From Vibrio atypicus (GTDB lineage Bacteria > Pseudomonadota > Gammaproteobacteria > Enterobacterales > Vibrionaceae), in the NCBI RefSeq assembly GCF_009811315.1, contig NZ_BLID01000006.1:217990-281989 (forward strand): DNA of 64,000 bases. The letters are read 5' to 3'. Positions within the stretch are counted from its first letter, which is position 1. Each line of letters starts with the position of its first letter. A program made the translations under genes and the position numbers. The notes under the pieces were generated by a model. That model saw nothing but the letters and a program-made list of their open reading frames with translations. It was not told the DNA's origin and ran no database searches. Below are positions 41,095 to 50,304 of the stretch, piece by piece.

Positions 41095-41838
41095 ATGAAA
41101 CCAGCACGTAGCAATAAGAAGCTAGCAAAGCCTCATTCATGGTCTCAGCTTAAAAATGGTCAATGGGTCAGTGAGTCTATTCAAACCCGAATGGATGAAT
41201 GGTGCCCAAAACTATTTGGTTACCATATGCTTAAGCTCGGTGGCCTCAGCTGCGAGTTAACCAGTTTTGATTGCAATATTCAACACCAAGTCCATCTTGA
41301 TATAAAAAACCCTTTGCATAACGTCATCGCTGACGGATATGACCTGCCTTTTTTTGAAAAGAGCTTTGATGCCGTGGTGATGGCGCACCAGCTTGATTAC
41401 TGCAACGATCCTCATAGGATGCTGCGTGAGGTCGATAGAGTGATGATAGATGATGGCTATATCATCATTACCGGATTTAACCCGATTAGTTTTACTGGGC
41501 TTGCGAGTTTGTTGCCGTGGCGCAAAAACAATCTACCTTGGAGCGGGCGAATGTTTACTCCGAACCGGATTAAAGATTGGTTGAGTGTCTTAAACTATCA
41601 AGTGATTGAGTGCGACAGTTACGCGTTATTTCCGATGCAAAAGTATCGAACTATGTGGACTTGGCTTGAAAGCAGTATGGGAAGTTGGGCATCGCCATTG
41701 GGAAGTTTGTACTTTATTGTGGCAAGAAAGCGGACGTATCCACTCAAGCCAATCAAACCGCACTGGAAGTTAAAACGAAAATTGACGCCAGTTAGCGTCA
41801 ATTACAAAGTGTCGAATAAGCAAAATAGCGCTAATTAG
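41095..41838 (+). CDS. yafS: Class I SAM-dependent methyltransferase YafS
   Basis: A 247-residue Methyltransf_11-type protein. The central segment with [21 protein letters not shown], followed by [19 protein letters not shown], is the usual SAM-fold core after strand 3. The target is unknown. It is placed between gloB and rnhA as E. coli yafS is. Its last eight bases overlap the stop region of the convergent rnhA. Confidence 0.85.
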   Translation: MKPARSNKKLAKPHSWSQLKNGQWVSESIQTRMDEWCPKLFGYHMLKLGGLSCELTSFDCNIQHQVHLDIKNPLHNVIADGYDLPFFEKSFDAVVMAHQLDYCNDPHRMLREVDRVMIDDGYIIITGFNPISFTGLASLLPWRKNNLPWSGRMFTPNRIKDWLSVLNYQVIECDSYALFPMQKYRTMWTWLESSMGSWASPLGSLYFIVARKRTYPLKPIKPHWKLKRKLTPVSVNYKVSNKQNSAN

Positions 41839-42295
41839 GGATATAGCCTGTATCTTCTTCGGTTGGGTTTTCTGCCGCTGTACGGGCTAATTCGTCACAC
41901 ATCTCATTTTCACGGTGACCTGCGTGGCCTTTAACCCAGCGCCAATCAATCGAGTGACGTTCACTTTCTAGATCGAGCGCCTTCCATAGATCGGCATTCT
42001 TAACTGGTTTTTTGTCTGCTGTTTTCCAGCCACGTTTCTTCCAGTTGTGAATCCACTGGGTAATACCTTGACGAACATATTGGCTATCAGTAGTCAGAAT
42101 GACGTTACATGGCTCTTTCAAGGTTTGCAGCGCAACGATGGTTGCGAGCATTTCCATACGGTTGTTGGTGGTGAGCGTATAGCCTTTTGCCAGTGTTTTT
42201 TCGGTTTGTTTGTAACGCAGAACGATTCCGTAACCACCTGGTCCTGGGTTACCTAAACAAGAACCATCTGTGAAAATTTCCACCTGTTTCGTCAT
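41831..42295 (-). CDS. rnhA: Ribonuclease HI
   Basis: Degrades RNA in RNA-DNA hybrids. The 154 residues keep all four catalytic acids at the E. coli positions: D10, E48, D70 and D134, with [13 protein letters not shown] after D10. It is divergent from dnaQ with 56 bases between, the arrangement known from E. coli where the two promoters overlap. Confidence 0.97.
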   Translation of the reverse strand: MTKQVEIFTDGSCLGNPGPGGYGIVLRYKQTEKTLAKGYTLTTNNRMEMLATIVALQTLKEPCNVILTTDSQYVRQGITQWIHNWKKRGWKTADKKPVKNADLWKALDLESERHSIDWRWVKGHAGHRENEMCDELARTAAENPTEEDTGYIPN

Positions 42296-42351
42296 GATTT
42301 GATACTATTGGGTTAAGCACATTATTCGCATAGTCTGACACACATATTGTT

Positions 42352-43095
42352 ATGAATACCAGCAACAATTCTAAACACAATCGTATCGTGGTACTCGATA
42401 CTGAAACCACGGGTATGAACCTAGAGGGTGGCCCTCACTATATGGGGCACCGCATCATTGAAATTGGTGCCGTAGAGATCATTAACCGTAAGCTAACGGG
42501 ACGACATTTCCACGTTTACATTAAGCCTGATCGTGAAATTCAGCCAGATGCGGTGATGGTTCACGGTATTACGGATGAGTTCTTGGTTGATAAGCCAGAG
42601 TATCAAGATGTTCACCGTGAGTTTCTTGAATTCATTAAAGATGCTGAGTTGGTTGCACACAACGCGCCCTTCGATACCGGCTTCATGGATTACGAGTTTG
42701 AAAAGCTGGATCCAAGTATTGGTAAGACGGATGACTATTGTAAGGTTACCGATACCTTGGCGATGGCGAAGAAAATCTTCCCAGGTAAGCGAAACAACCT
42801 CGATGTGCTATGTGAACGATACGGTATAGATAACTCACACCGTACTCTCCACGGCGCTTTGCTCGATGCGGAGATTCTCGCTGACGTTTACTTATTAATG
42901 ACCGGTGGGCAAACCTCATTACAATTCAATGCTGGTAGTTCCGATGGCAGTGATGTGGGAGGTGAGTCAATAAAACGGGTAGCTGGTGGGCGAAAAGCGC
43001 TAAAGGTTATTCGTGCTACTGCCGATGAACTAGATGCACATCAAAATAGATTAGATATCGTCGAGAAGAACGGAAGTTGTCTCTGGCGCCAGTAG
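42352..43095 (+). CDS. dnaQ: DNA polymerase III epsilon subunit (proofreading exonuclease)
   Basis: The 3'-5' exonuclease that proofreads for DnaE. The 247 residues hold the DEDD exonuclease motifs, with D16 and E18 in VLDTETTG, VAHNAPFD and a late HGALLDAEILA, plus a C-terminal tail that binds DnaE. A TIGR03503-type gene begins eight bases downstream and is probably cotranscribed. Confidence 0.97.
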   Translation: MNTSNNSKHNRIVVLDTETTGMNLEGGPHYMGHRIIEIGAVEIINRKLTGRHFHVYIKPDREIQPDAVMVHGITDEFLVDKPEYQDVHREFLEFIKDAELVAHNAPFDTGFMDYEFEKLDPSIGKTDDYCKVTDTLAMAKKIFPGKRNNLDVLCERYGIDNSHRTLHGALLDAEILADVYLLMTGGQTSLQFNAGSSDGSDVGGESIKRVAGGRKALKVIRATADELDAHQNRLDIVEKNGSCLWRQ

Positions 43096-43103
43096 GAGAA
43101 GGG

Positions 43104-44354
43104 ATGTTAAGGATTTGGTTGGTTGTGTTCAGCTTGCTGCTGAGCTCAGCGAGTTTTGCTGCACAAGAGTCTTCAATGACCTTACTCGATAACCGTTTTC
43201 GAGTCGATCCTACGATTAAGCAAATTACCTTCGTTATTTACAGAGCTGAAAATTCGCAACCTGTCGTGTTGGTGCGGCCAGATGGTAAAAAGTATTATGC
43301 TTGGCGCAGCCCAGATAATGTCCGTTGGTATCAAGAATCTTCAATGGACATCATTTCAATTGATAAACCCATGCCCGGTCCATGGCAGGCGGTTGGCAAG
43401 GTCACGCCTAAAAATAAGATTAAGCTCATTTCTCACTTAGAGCTATCAACTGATGTGTTACCGAATCGCCTTTATCAAGGTGAATCTCTCAAGTTTACGG
43501 CAAGACTAACCTCAGACAAGAAGCCTTTGATCCTCAGAGACTTTTTAGATCGAGTGAAGCTTAAGGTTACTTTTACCAAATTTGTTGAGAACGAAGAGAG
43601 CTTGATTAAAGAAGCTCGCCCAATTCCGGAAGTGATCGGCGAGTTCGCGGATGATGGGATGGAGCTGGATGAAATCTCTGGTGATGGTGTCTTTACGGTT
43701 TCATTACCAGTGACCAGTGCGCCAGGAAAGTATCGAGTCCGGATTACTTCGGGCAATGGCATCTTCTTACGTGCTCAAGAGCAAGAGGTATTGGTTTACC
43801 CATCACCAATTGAAGTAACCTTTATTCAGTCTCGAAGTGAAGCCGAATCGCACAAGGTGGTCTTTTCCGGTGAGCAGGGAATGATTGAGCCTGGTACTAT
43901 AGCTGCAGCAATAGAGCATCATGATCCTGAAGGTCACCAAGTGGACGTTCAAGGCAGTGCTGCAAAAGAGAGTAACAAACTTGAGCTGACGATTCCTTAC
44001 ACTGAAGCAATTGGTAATTACTCTTGGAGTGGTGATTTGTTCGCAACTGAAATGGGCTCTGGGCGTAGCTTAGTTTTCCCTCTTAACGAATACACTTATA
44101 GCTTAGTGGAAGAAGTCGATATTGCTGAAACACGCCGCTTGCAGGAAGAAGAACGTCTCAAGCAACAAAAAATCATGGAAGAGTTGCGACTCTTAGAAAT
44201 GCGTGAAGAGAAGAAAACGCAAGGTATGATCATGATTGCCATCGGTAATGTTGTCGTGATCTTGATTGCGCTTGTTGCTTGGTTTGTTATTGGTAAGTTA
44301 AGAGCGCGCAAACAAGCGGTTCCTGAAATGCAATTAGAGATGCCGAAGAAGTAA
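43104..44354 (+). CDS. Uncharacterised envelope protein, TIGR03503-like
   Basis: A 416-residue protein from the ATG at 43104, which has an AGGAGAAGG ribosome site; an in-frame start 27 bases earlier would overlap dnaQ. It has a signal peptide (about 1-19, ending SFAA), a large periplasmic part with beta-rich, Ig-like segments including FADDGMELDEISGDGVF, a charged coiled coil near 345-385, then a single membrane segment (about 385-405) and a short basic cytoplasmic tail. This fits the TIGR03503 family of unknown function seen in vibrios and relatives. It is probably an inner-membrane-anchored periplasmic protein. Confidence 0.82.
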   Translation: MLRIWLVVFSLLLSSASFAAQESSMTLLDNRFRVDPTIKQITFVIYRAENSQPVVLVRPDGKKYYAWRSPDNVRWYQESSMDIISIDKPMPGPWQAVGKVTPKNKIKLISHLELSTDVLPNRLYQGESLKFTARLTSDKKPLILRDFLDRVKLKVTFTKFVENEESLIKEARPIPEVIGEFADDGMELDEISGDGVFTVSLPVTSAPGKYRVRITSGNGIFLRAQEQEVLVYPSPIEVTFIQSRSEAESHKVVFSGEQGMIEPGTIAAAIEHHDPEGHQVDVQGSAAKESNKLELTIPYTEAIGNYSWSGDLFATEMGSGRSLVFPLNEYTYSLVEEVDIAETRRLQEEERLKQQKIMEELRLLEMREEKKTQGMIMIAIGNVVVILIALVAWFVIGKLRARKQAVPEMQLEMPKK

Positions 44355-44378
44355 CTCAAAGTTTAATCCGCGATCTAA

Positions 44379-44405
44379 AAAGGGCTGCATGCGCAGCCCT
44401 TTGTT
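44379..44405. terminator. Terminator between the TIGR03503-like gene and fadE
   Basis: AAAGGGCTGC, ATGC, GCAGCCCTTT with A and T tracts on either side, so it could serve both converging genes. Confidence 0.85.
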
Positions 44406-44433
44406 GTTTTTGTAGAACTCAATTAAAGAAAGG

Positions 44434-46887
44434 TTAAGCCACTTCATCCATGGTTGGTAGTGGCTTATCTAGAGGCTTTGCGGCGAGTTCCTCTGGAGCA
44501 AAGTCGTCAACGTTGATGACGTATAGGCGGTGCTCTTCGGCATCGCGCAGCAAGTTCGCCTCTGTTACGTCAATTAAACCTTTCTCTAGACCGATTTCAG
44601 CCACTAGATCTAGGCGCAAGAATGGACGACGTTGACCAAGCGCTTTACAAACTTTGTCGAATACAGGCTCTGCAGCAAGAATGATTTCAAGTGCTTGCTC
44701 AATTTTACCAACAGGGTTGTTATCACTCGCTGTTAGGTATTGGTTACGACCAAGACGAGAGCGCGTTGCTGATGGTGTTTGTAAAATTCGTGCAACTTGG
44801 CTGTCTAGCTTATCGTTTGGTGCCTTACGGACGCGACCAAATGGTAAAATGACAACGCGAAGCGCTTTTCCTAACCACTTGTTTGGGAAGTTTGCTAGGA
44901 ATTCATCAATTGCATGTTCAGTTTGTTTCAAGCTATCTTGTAAACCCCAGTGAACCAGCGGTAAATCATCAGCGATGCGGCCGTCACTCTCAAAACGCTT
45001 GAGTGTTGCTGAGCTTAAATATAGTTGGCTCAGAATATCGCCAAGACGAGCAGATAGGCGCTCTTTACGTTTTAAAGAACCACCCAATACCGCCATTGAG
45101 ATATCAGATAAGAAAGCAATATTTGCACTGTAGCGGTTAAGCTGCTGGTAGTAGCGCGTTGTTGCATCTTTGACAGGCGCATTCGAAAAACGACCATCGG
45201 TTAAACCAAGCCAGAAGCTGCGAATCAAATTACTCATGCTAAAGCTAACGTGGCCGGCAAGCGCACTGTCGAATTTGCTCAGAGCATCTGAAGAATCAGA
45301 GTAAGCGGCATTCATCTCTTCAAGCACATAAGGGTGACAGCGAATCGCACCTTGACCATAGATGATCATTGAGCGCGTTAGAATGTTGGCACCTTCAACT
45401 GTGATAGCAATTGGAGAACCTTGATAACCACGTGCAAGGAAGTTCGATGGGCCGAGACAGATCCCTTTACCACCTACAATATCCATCGCATCGATGATGC
45501 TTCTTTGGCCTCGGTGCGTACAGTGGTATTTTACAATCGCAGAAATAACCGATGGCTTCTCACCTAAATCAATGCCAGCTACAGTTAAATTACTTGCTGC
45601 ATCCATAACATAAGCATTACCACCAAGGCGTGCTAACGGCTCTTCTACGCCTTCCATATGACCAATAGGTTGCTTGAACTGACGACGAATACGAGAATAA
45701 GCACCGGTTGCCAATGCCGCAGATTTAATACCACCTGTCGAGTTAGACGGTAGGGTAATACCACGACCAACGGATAGACATTCGACCAACATACGCCACC
45801 CTTGACCAGCCATTTTAGGGCCACCAATGATGAAATCGAGTGGAACGAAAAGGTCATTCGCTTGAGTTGGACCATTTTGGAATGGCACGTTTAGAGGGAA
45901 GTGACGATTGCCTATCTCTACCCCTTTTAGTTCTGTTGGGATAAGCGCACAAGTAATACCTAAGTCTTCTTGTTCGCCGAGTAAACCCTCTGGATCGCGC
46001 AGTTTAAAGGCAAGACCAAGTACTGTCGCTACAGGCGCTAACGTGATGTAGCGTTTGTTCCATGTTAGGCGCATACCTAATACTTCTTTGCCTTCCCATT
46101 GGCCTTTACATACCACACCGAAGTCAGGGATAGAGCCTGCATCAGAGCCCGCTTCAGGGCTAGTTAATGCAAAACATGGGATCTCTTTACCTTCCGCTAG
46201 GCGAGGTAAGTAGTAGTCTTGTTGTTCTGTTGTTCCGTAATGCTGTAGCAGCTCGCCCGGGCCTAATGAGTTAGGGACACCGACGGTAGAAGACAGTACG
46301 CTAGAAACCCCCGTCAGTTTCTGTAGAACAAGAGATTGAGCATAGGCTGAAAACTCAAGACCGCCATATTTCTTTTTAATGATCATGGCGAAGAATTTAT
46401 GATCTTTCAGATACTGCCAAACCTCTGGTGGTAGATCGGCGAGTTCGTGAGTGACTTGATAGTCATTGACCATAGTACAGACTTCATTCACTGGCCCATC
46501 TAGAAAAGCTTGCTCTTCTTGGCTCAGTGTTGGCGGCTTAATATCATGCAGTTTCTGCCAATCAGGTTTGCCTTTGAATAGCTCGGCTTCCCACCAGACC
46601 GTACCCGCATCCAGAGCTTCTTTCTCTGTTTGCGACATAGCGGGCAGAACTTTCTTAAATAAGCTCAGGGCTTTTTTACTGATGAGAGATTGCCTAATTG
46701 AAGGTATGCCAAAAACCACCACGGCAGCAATGTAGAGTAACCAACCTACAGAACCTGCTGTTCCTATGATGGAAAGGGTAACCATAGTCGCGGTCAAAGC
46801 TGCGATTGATGTGATCAGAGAGGTTCGATGGTAGAGGCAAGTCGCCATAACCAAAGAGAATCCAAGTATAGAGAGCAAGATGTCCAT
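44434..46887 (-). CDS. fadE: Acyl-CoA dehydrogenase FadE
   Basis: The first dehydrogenation step of fatty acid beta-oxidation. At 817 residues it is the long gammaproteobacterial type: an N-terminal region with hydrophobic segments (about 1-65), an acyl-CoA dehydrogenase core (about 110-480) with [14 protein letters not shown], and a long C-terminal domain (DUF1974) containing [11 protein letters not shown] FadR-like operator lies 53 bases upstream of the start. E. coli also has fadE next to gmhA. Confidence 0.96.
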   Translation of the reverse strand: MDILLSILGFSLVMATCLYHRTSLITSIAALTATMVTLSIIGTAGSVGWLLYIAAVVVFGIPSIRQSLISKKALSLFKKVLPAMSQTEKEALDAGTVWWEAELFKGKPDWQKLHDIKPPTLSQEEQAFLDGPVNEVCTMVNDYQVTHELADLPPEVWQYLKDHKFFAMIIKKKYGGLEFSAYAQSLVLQKLTGVSSVLSSTVGVPNSLGPGELLQHYGTTEQQDYYLPRLAEGKEIPCFALTSPEAGSDAGSIPDFGVVCKGQWEGKEVLGMRLTWNKRYITLAPVATVLGLAFKLRDPEGLLGEQEDLGITCALIPTELKGVEIGNRHFPLNVPFQNGPTQANDLFVPLDFIIGGPKMAGQGWRMLVECLSVGRGITLPSNSTGGIKSAALATGAYSRIRRQFKQPIGHMEGVEEPLARLGGNAYVMDAASNLTVAGIDLGEKPSVISAIVKYHCTHRGQRSIIDAMDIVGGKGICLGPSNFLARGYQGSPIAITVEGANILTRSMIIYGQGAIRCHPYVLEEMNAAYSDSSDALSKFDSALAGHVSFSMSNLIRSFWLGLTDGRFSNAPVKDATTRYYQQLNRYSANIAFLSDISMAVLGGSLKRKERLSARLGDILSQLYLSSATLKRFESDGRIADDLPLVHWGLQDSLKQTEHAIDEFLANFPNKWLGKALRVVILPFGRVRKAPNDKLDSQVARILQTPSATRSRLGRNQYLTASDNNPVGKIEQALEIILAAEPVFDKVCKALGQRRPFLRLDLVAEIGLEKGLIDVTEANLLRDAEEHRLYVINVDDFAPEELAAKPLDKPLPTMDEVA

Positions 46888-46939
46888 ATGCGTTTTCCTT
46901 ATGCGACGTTTTTTTAGCTGTTATACGTCGTGATTAAGT

Positions 46940-46956
46940 AAGAGGTCTTACCAGTT
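46940..46956 (-). promoter_or_regulatory. FadR-like operator upstream of fadE
   Basis: The minus-strand sequence AACTGGTAAGACCTCTT matches the FadR consensus AACTGGTCNGACCTGTT at all defined positions except two. FadR represses fad genes and releases DNA on binding long-chain acyl-CoA. The site is 53-69 bases before the fadE start codon, where repression would be expected. Confidence 0.75.
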
Positions 46957-47066
46957 AAGTGTAATCAAAATATTAATAAAATGTAAAACCTGCGAGTGCT
47001 CAAAAAGTGATCTAAGTAGAGTGAAAGTTCTAAAAATGATTGGTGGTGCCGATTTTGTGAGCGTTG

Positions 47067-47087
47067 AATTGCAAGAAAGGTGCAATT
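47067..47087. repeat. Perfect 7-bp inverted repeat upstream of gmhA
   Basis: AATTGCA and TGCAATT separated by seven bases. It looks like an operator for a dimeric regulator, but I cannot name one. Confidence 0.5.
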
Positions 47088-47193
47088 GTTAACCGTGAGC
47101 TATCGACAGTGAGAATTGTTTGAGTAAACTCATCAAATAGAAGGGTGACGCGATTAGCGTCGCTATGAATGCACAATAATTAGAGATAGCCCT

Positions 47194-47778
47194 ATGTACC
47201 AGGATTTGATTAAAAGCGAATTACTTGAAGCTGCTGATGTTCTGAATAAATTCTTAAGTGATGATAGCAACATCGCGCAGATTGAAGCGGCGGCAAAAAT
47301 GATTGCAGATTCATTCAAACAAGGCGGTAAAGTGCTGTCTTGTGGTAACGGTGGTTCTCACTGTGACTCAATGCATTTTGCTGAAGAGCTAACAGGGCGC
47401 TACCGTGAAAATCGCCCTGGTTTACCTGGTATTGCTATCTCTGATCCAAGCCACCTATCTTGCGTGAGTAATGACTTCGGTTATGATCATGTTTTCTCTC
47501 GTTATGTTGAAGCCGTGGGTTCTAAAGGGGACGTACTGTTTGGTTTATCAACTTCTGGTAACTCAGGCAATATCCTGAAAGCGATTGAAGCGGCTCAGGC
47601 TAAAGGAATGAAAACCATCGCATTGACGGGTAAAGACGGCGGTAAAATGGCAGGGCTTGCGGATATTGAAATTCGTGTACCGCATTTTGGCTACGCAGAC
47701 CGTATTCAAGAGATCCACATTAAGATCATTCACATTGTGATTCAGTTGATTGAAAAAGAGATGGAATCGCACGCGTAA
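47194..47778 (+). CDS. gmhA: Phosphoheptose isomerase GmhA
   Basis: Converts sedoheptulose 7-phosphate to D-glycero-D-manno-heptose 7-phosphate, the first step to the LPS core heptose. The 194-residue SIS-domain protein contains [16 protein letters not shown] and [10 protein letters not shown], the phosphosugar-binding loops. The third-step enzyme gene gmhB is also in the window at 58.5 kb. Also called lpcA. Confidence 0.96.
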   Translation: MYQDLIKSELLEAADVLNKFLSDDSNIAQIEAAAKMIADSFKQGGKVLSCGNGGSHCDSMHFAEELTGRYRENRPGLPGIAISDPSHLSCVSNDFGYDHVFSRYVEAVGSKGDVLFGLSTSGNSGNILKAIEAAQAKGMKTIALTGKDGGKMAGLADIEIRVPHFGYADRIQEIHIKIIHIVIQLIEKEMESHA

Positions 47779-47799
47779 TCTTAGCAATCAGGTGAATTT

Positions 47800-47828
47800 A
47801 AGCACTGGTATACACTGGTGCTTTGTTT
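47800..47828 (+). terminator. Weak terminator candidate after gmhA
   Basis: AAGCAC pairs with GTGCTT and further inner bases pair imperfectly, followed by TGTTT. A direct repeat CACTGG lies within. Termination strength is doubtful. Confidence 0.4.
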
Positions 47829-47894
47829 AACCTTATGTCATTCTATCTTTCACCTAGACAATGGCTTAAGCAGTATAAGGGAGTTTGTTAAAGC

Positions 47895-48740
47895 ATGTGT
47901 GAATTGCTCGGAATGAGCGCTAACGTACCAACGGATATCTGTTTTAGTTTTACCGGTTTGATGCAACGTGGCGGAAATACAGGACCTCACCGAGATGGAT
48001 GGGGTATTACCTTTTATGAAGGTAAAGGTTTTCGCAATTTCAAAGACCCAAATCCAAGCTGCAAATCCAAAATTGCAGAGCTAGTGCAAAACTACCCGAT
48101 CAAAAGCCGTGCGGTTATTAGTCATATTAGGCAAGCCAATCGTGGTGGCGTCAACTTAGAAAATACCCACCCATTTACCCGCGAGCTGTGGGGACGTTAT
48201 TGGACTTTTGCCCATAATGGTCAATTAACCGATTACCAAGATTTCACCACTGGGCGTCATCGACCTGTAGGCCAAACCGATAGTGAATTGTCTTTCTGTT
48301 GGCTACTAAAACAGATGGAAGACAGATACCCAGAGCCCCCCCAAGATATGGTGGGTGTATTCCGATTTATAGCTGAATGTTGTGACAAGCTCCGTGAGAA
48401 AGGTGTATTTAATATGCTTTTGTCTGATGGTGAGTACGTAGTGACATACTGTACTAACCATTTGTATTGGATTACCCGTCGAGCACCATTTGGCAAAGCG
48501 TCATTGATTGATGAAGATGTAGAGATCAACTTCCAAGAAGAAACCACACCGAATGATATTGTTTCAGTGATTGCGACTCAGCCATTAACGGATAATGAAA
48601 CTTGGCATCGAATGAAGCCTGGGGAGTTTGGTATTTTCCATTTTGGTGATTTGATTGATGGTAATGCCGATGAACTTATTGATGTACCATTTGCACCGAA
48701 GAAAGTCGCGAGCCAAGCGCCTACAGAACCATTAGAGTAA
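47895..48740 (+). CDS. yafJ: Class II glutamine amidotransferase YafJ
   Basis: A 281-residue Ntn-hydrolase of the YafJ type, longer than the roughly 255-residue E. coli protein. The nucleophile is C2 after removal of Met1 (MCELLGMS), and ISHIRQANRG and WTFAHNGQL are the glutaminase-site segments. There is no synthase domain, so its acceptor is unknown. It follows gmhA as in E. coli fadE-gmhA-yafJ. An AGGGAG ribosome site lies somewhat far upstream (about 12 bases). Confidence 0.92.
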   Translation: MCELLGMSANVPTDICFSFTGLMQRGGNTGPHRDGWGITFYEGKGFRNFKDPNPSCKSKIAELVQNYPIKSRAVISHIRQANRGGVNLENTHPFTRELWGRYWTFAHNGQLTDYQDFTTGRHRPVGQTDSELSFCWLLKQMEDRYPEPPQDMVGVFRFIAECCDKLREKGVFNMLLSDGEYVVTYCTNHLYWITRRAPFGKASLIDEDVEINFQEETTPNDIVSVIATQPLTDNETWHRMKPGEFGIFHFGDLIDGNADELIDVPFAPKKVASQAPTEPLE

Positions 48741-48801
48741 TAACCTTAATTTATTTGAGGTCATACGCAATCCTCTGATTACAAGTCGAAAGTTTATATT
48801 T

Positions 48802-48839
48802 AGCCCGTTGATATATTAATAGTATCAACGGGCTTTTTT
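48802..48839 (+). terminator. Rho-independent terminator of yafJ
   Basis: A 12-bp perfect stem AGCCCGTTGATA / TATCAACGGGCT with a nine-base loop and six T residues. It ends 23 bases before the serine hydrolase gene. Confidence 0.92.
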
Positions 48840-48861
48840 AATTAATTTAGGTTGATAAGTT

Positions 48862-50259
48862 ATGAGATGGATTGCGTTATTTTTCATAGTATTAAGCCCA
48901 TTCGTTTTGGCCCAGCAGCCAGAAGCGTTGTCAAAGTTACTCGCCAGTTATAAATATGCTTCGGAAGAAGAACAACACTACATCATTGATGAGAGGATGA
49001 ATTTTTGGCAAATACCGAGCGTCAGTGTTAGTACCTTTAAGCTGGGTAAGCCTGATTGGCAATTTGAACTTGGGGAGCGTAATGAAAGTGGAAGTAAAAC
49101 AACTTCAGATACGCGCTATCAAGTTGCCTCGATAAGTAAACCGGTAACGACGTTAATCGTGTTGAGGGCAGTTGAGAAAGGCCTGGTAAAACTAGATGCA
49201 GATGTGCAGTCTCTGCTGGCACCAGAGTTTTCAACACTTGTGCGTTCTCCGGTAACTCTTAAGCAGCTTCTGTCTCATACCGCAGGTTTTAATCATGTTG
49301 GATATATAGGTGTTGAAAGTGACTTGCCTCTACCGACTTTATCTTCTTACACTCGAAAAGACTCCAAATATGGCGTATTAAAACAAGAGTTTCCGGTGGG
49401 CGAATTTCACTACTCAAATGGTGGATACATTATCGTTCAACATATTTTGGAGCATATTTACGGTATGCCTTTTGAGCAAATCGCGCAACAGGAAGTCTTC
49501 AAGCCACTAAACATGCTTCATTCTAGTTTTGTTCAACCTGACGCCAATAGTGTGGGGAATGAGTATTCTCATGCGCACCGTATGGGGAAATGGGAGCCTA
49601 AAAGTTGGCATAAGTATGCGGCGCAAAGTGCGGCTGGCCTGTGGACAACACCTAGTGACTTAACAAAACTATTGTTAGCCGTTCATGCCGCTTATATAGG
49701 AAAAGACGAGTCTTGGCTTACTCAAAACAGTGTCTACACCATTAACTACCCTGTGACTCTCTACTCTGGAGTCGGTTTCTTCCGCAGCTCCGGATTACAA
49801 ACCGGATATGTCTTTCATGGTGGTGTGAACTATGGCTTTGAATCTCACTTTGTTCTCTACCCAACTCTAGGGACAGGTGCCGTTGTAGTCACGAATGGAC
49901 AAAAAGGCGATCAACTTGCTTTAGAGATCCTTCGAGCGATTTCGGTTGAAGAGGAGTGGCCAGGTTACTTATTGAATCAAACGGAAGTTCTTAAGTCGGA
50001 TTTGAAAGAACTGAAACCATTAGTAGGGCGCTATCAATATGATAAGCACTTTTATGCGGATATATTCCTTCGTGATGGGATGTTATATGTGCAAGGTTAT
50101 CAGCAAGATGCGTATGTCCTACATAAAGTCGCCGACAATACATATCAACCACTTGAGTTTAAATCGACGTTTAAATTTGAGTTATCTAGCAAAGGGAAAG
50201 TGAAAGGGCTGACGCAGGATGCGCCGTTTTATAATGGCTTCGCTAAAAAAGTGAAATAA
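48862..50259 (+). CDS. Exported serine hydrolase, beta-lactamase/class C family
   Basis: A 465-residue PF00144-type protein with a signal peptide (about 1-17, ending VLA). The serine beta-lactamase-fold motifs are intact: S90-I-S-K93, Y185-S-N187 and H320-G-G322. Residues about 375-465 form a C-terminal beta domain like those seen in related esterases and peptidases. The family includes D-Ala-D-Ala peptidases, esterases and D-amino-acid amidases, so the substrate is open; nothing shows it is an antibiotic-resistance enzyme. It stands alone between two terminators and is not part of the conserved E. coli block. Confidence 0.85.
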   Translation: MRWIALFFIVLSPFVLAQQPEALSKLLASYKYASEEEQHYIIDERMNFWQIPSVSVSTFKLGKPDWQFELGERNESGSKTTSDTRYQVASISKPVTTLIVLRAVEKGLVKLDADVQSLLAPEFSTLVRSPVTLKQLLSHTAGFNHVGYIGVESDLPLPTLSSYTRKDSKYGVLKQEFPVGEFHYSNGGYIIVQHILEHIYGMPFEQIAQQEVFKPLNMLHSSFVQPDANSVGNEYSHAHRMGKWEPKSWHKYAAQSAAGLWTTPSDLTKLLLAVHAAYIGKDESWLTQNSVYTINYPVTLYSGVGFFRSSGLQTGYVFHGGVNYGFESHFVLYPTLGTGAVVVTNGQKGDQLALEILRAISVEEEWPGYLLNQTEVLKSDLKELKPLVGRYQYDKHFYADIFLRDGMLYVQGYQQDAYVLHKVADNTYQPLEFKSTFKFELSSKGKVKGLTQDAPFYNGFAKKVK

Positions 50260-50262
50260 AAA

Positions 50263-50289
50263 AAGGGCTGACGAATTGTCAGCCCTTAT
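50263..50289. terminator. Terminator between the serine hydrolase gene and proS
   Basis: AAGGGCTGAC, GAATT, GTCAGCCCTT. The long plus-strand A tract before it makes a strong U tract for proS on the minus strand. Confidence 0.88.
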
Positions 50290-50304
50290 CGATCTCAAGG
50301 CGGA

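Larger units (their letters stand above)
46888..47193. promoter_or_regulatory. fadE/gmhA divergent intergenic region
   Basis: A 306-base gap without a gene. It contains a FadR-like site at 46940-46956, a 7-bp inverted repeat at 47067-47087, a short palindrome at 47121-47132 and a GACGC / GCGTC hairpin at 47147-47161 in the gmhA leader. Both fadE and gmhA promoters must lie here, but I could not place them firmly. Confidence 0.65.

Noticed and set aside
48862..50259. Beta-lactamase resistance gene
   Set aside because: The fold motifs are shared by many peptidases and esterases; nothing in sequence or context indicates antibiotic resistance.
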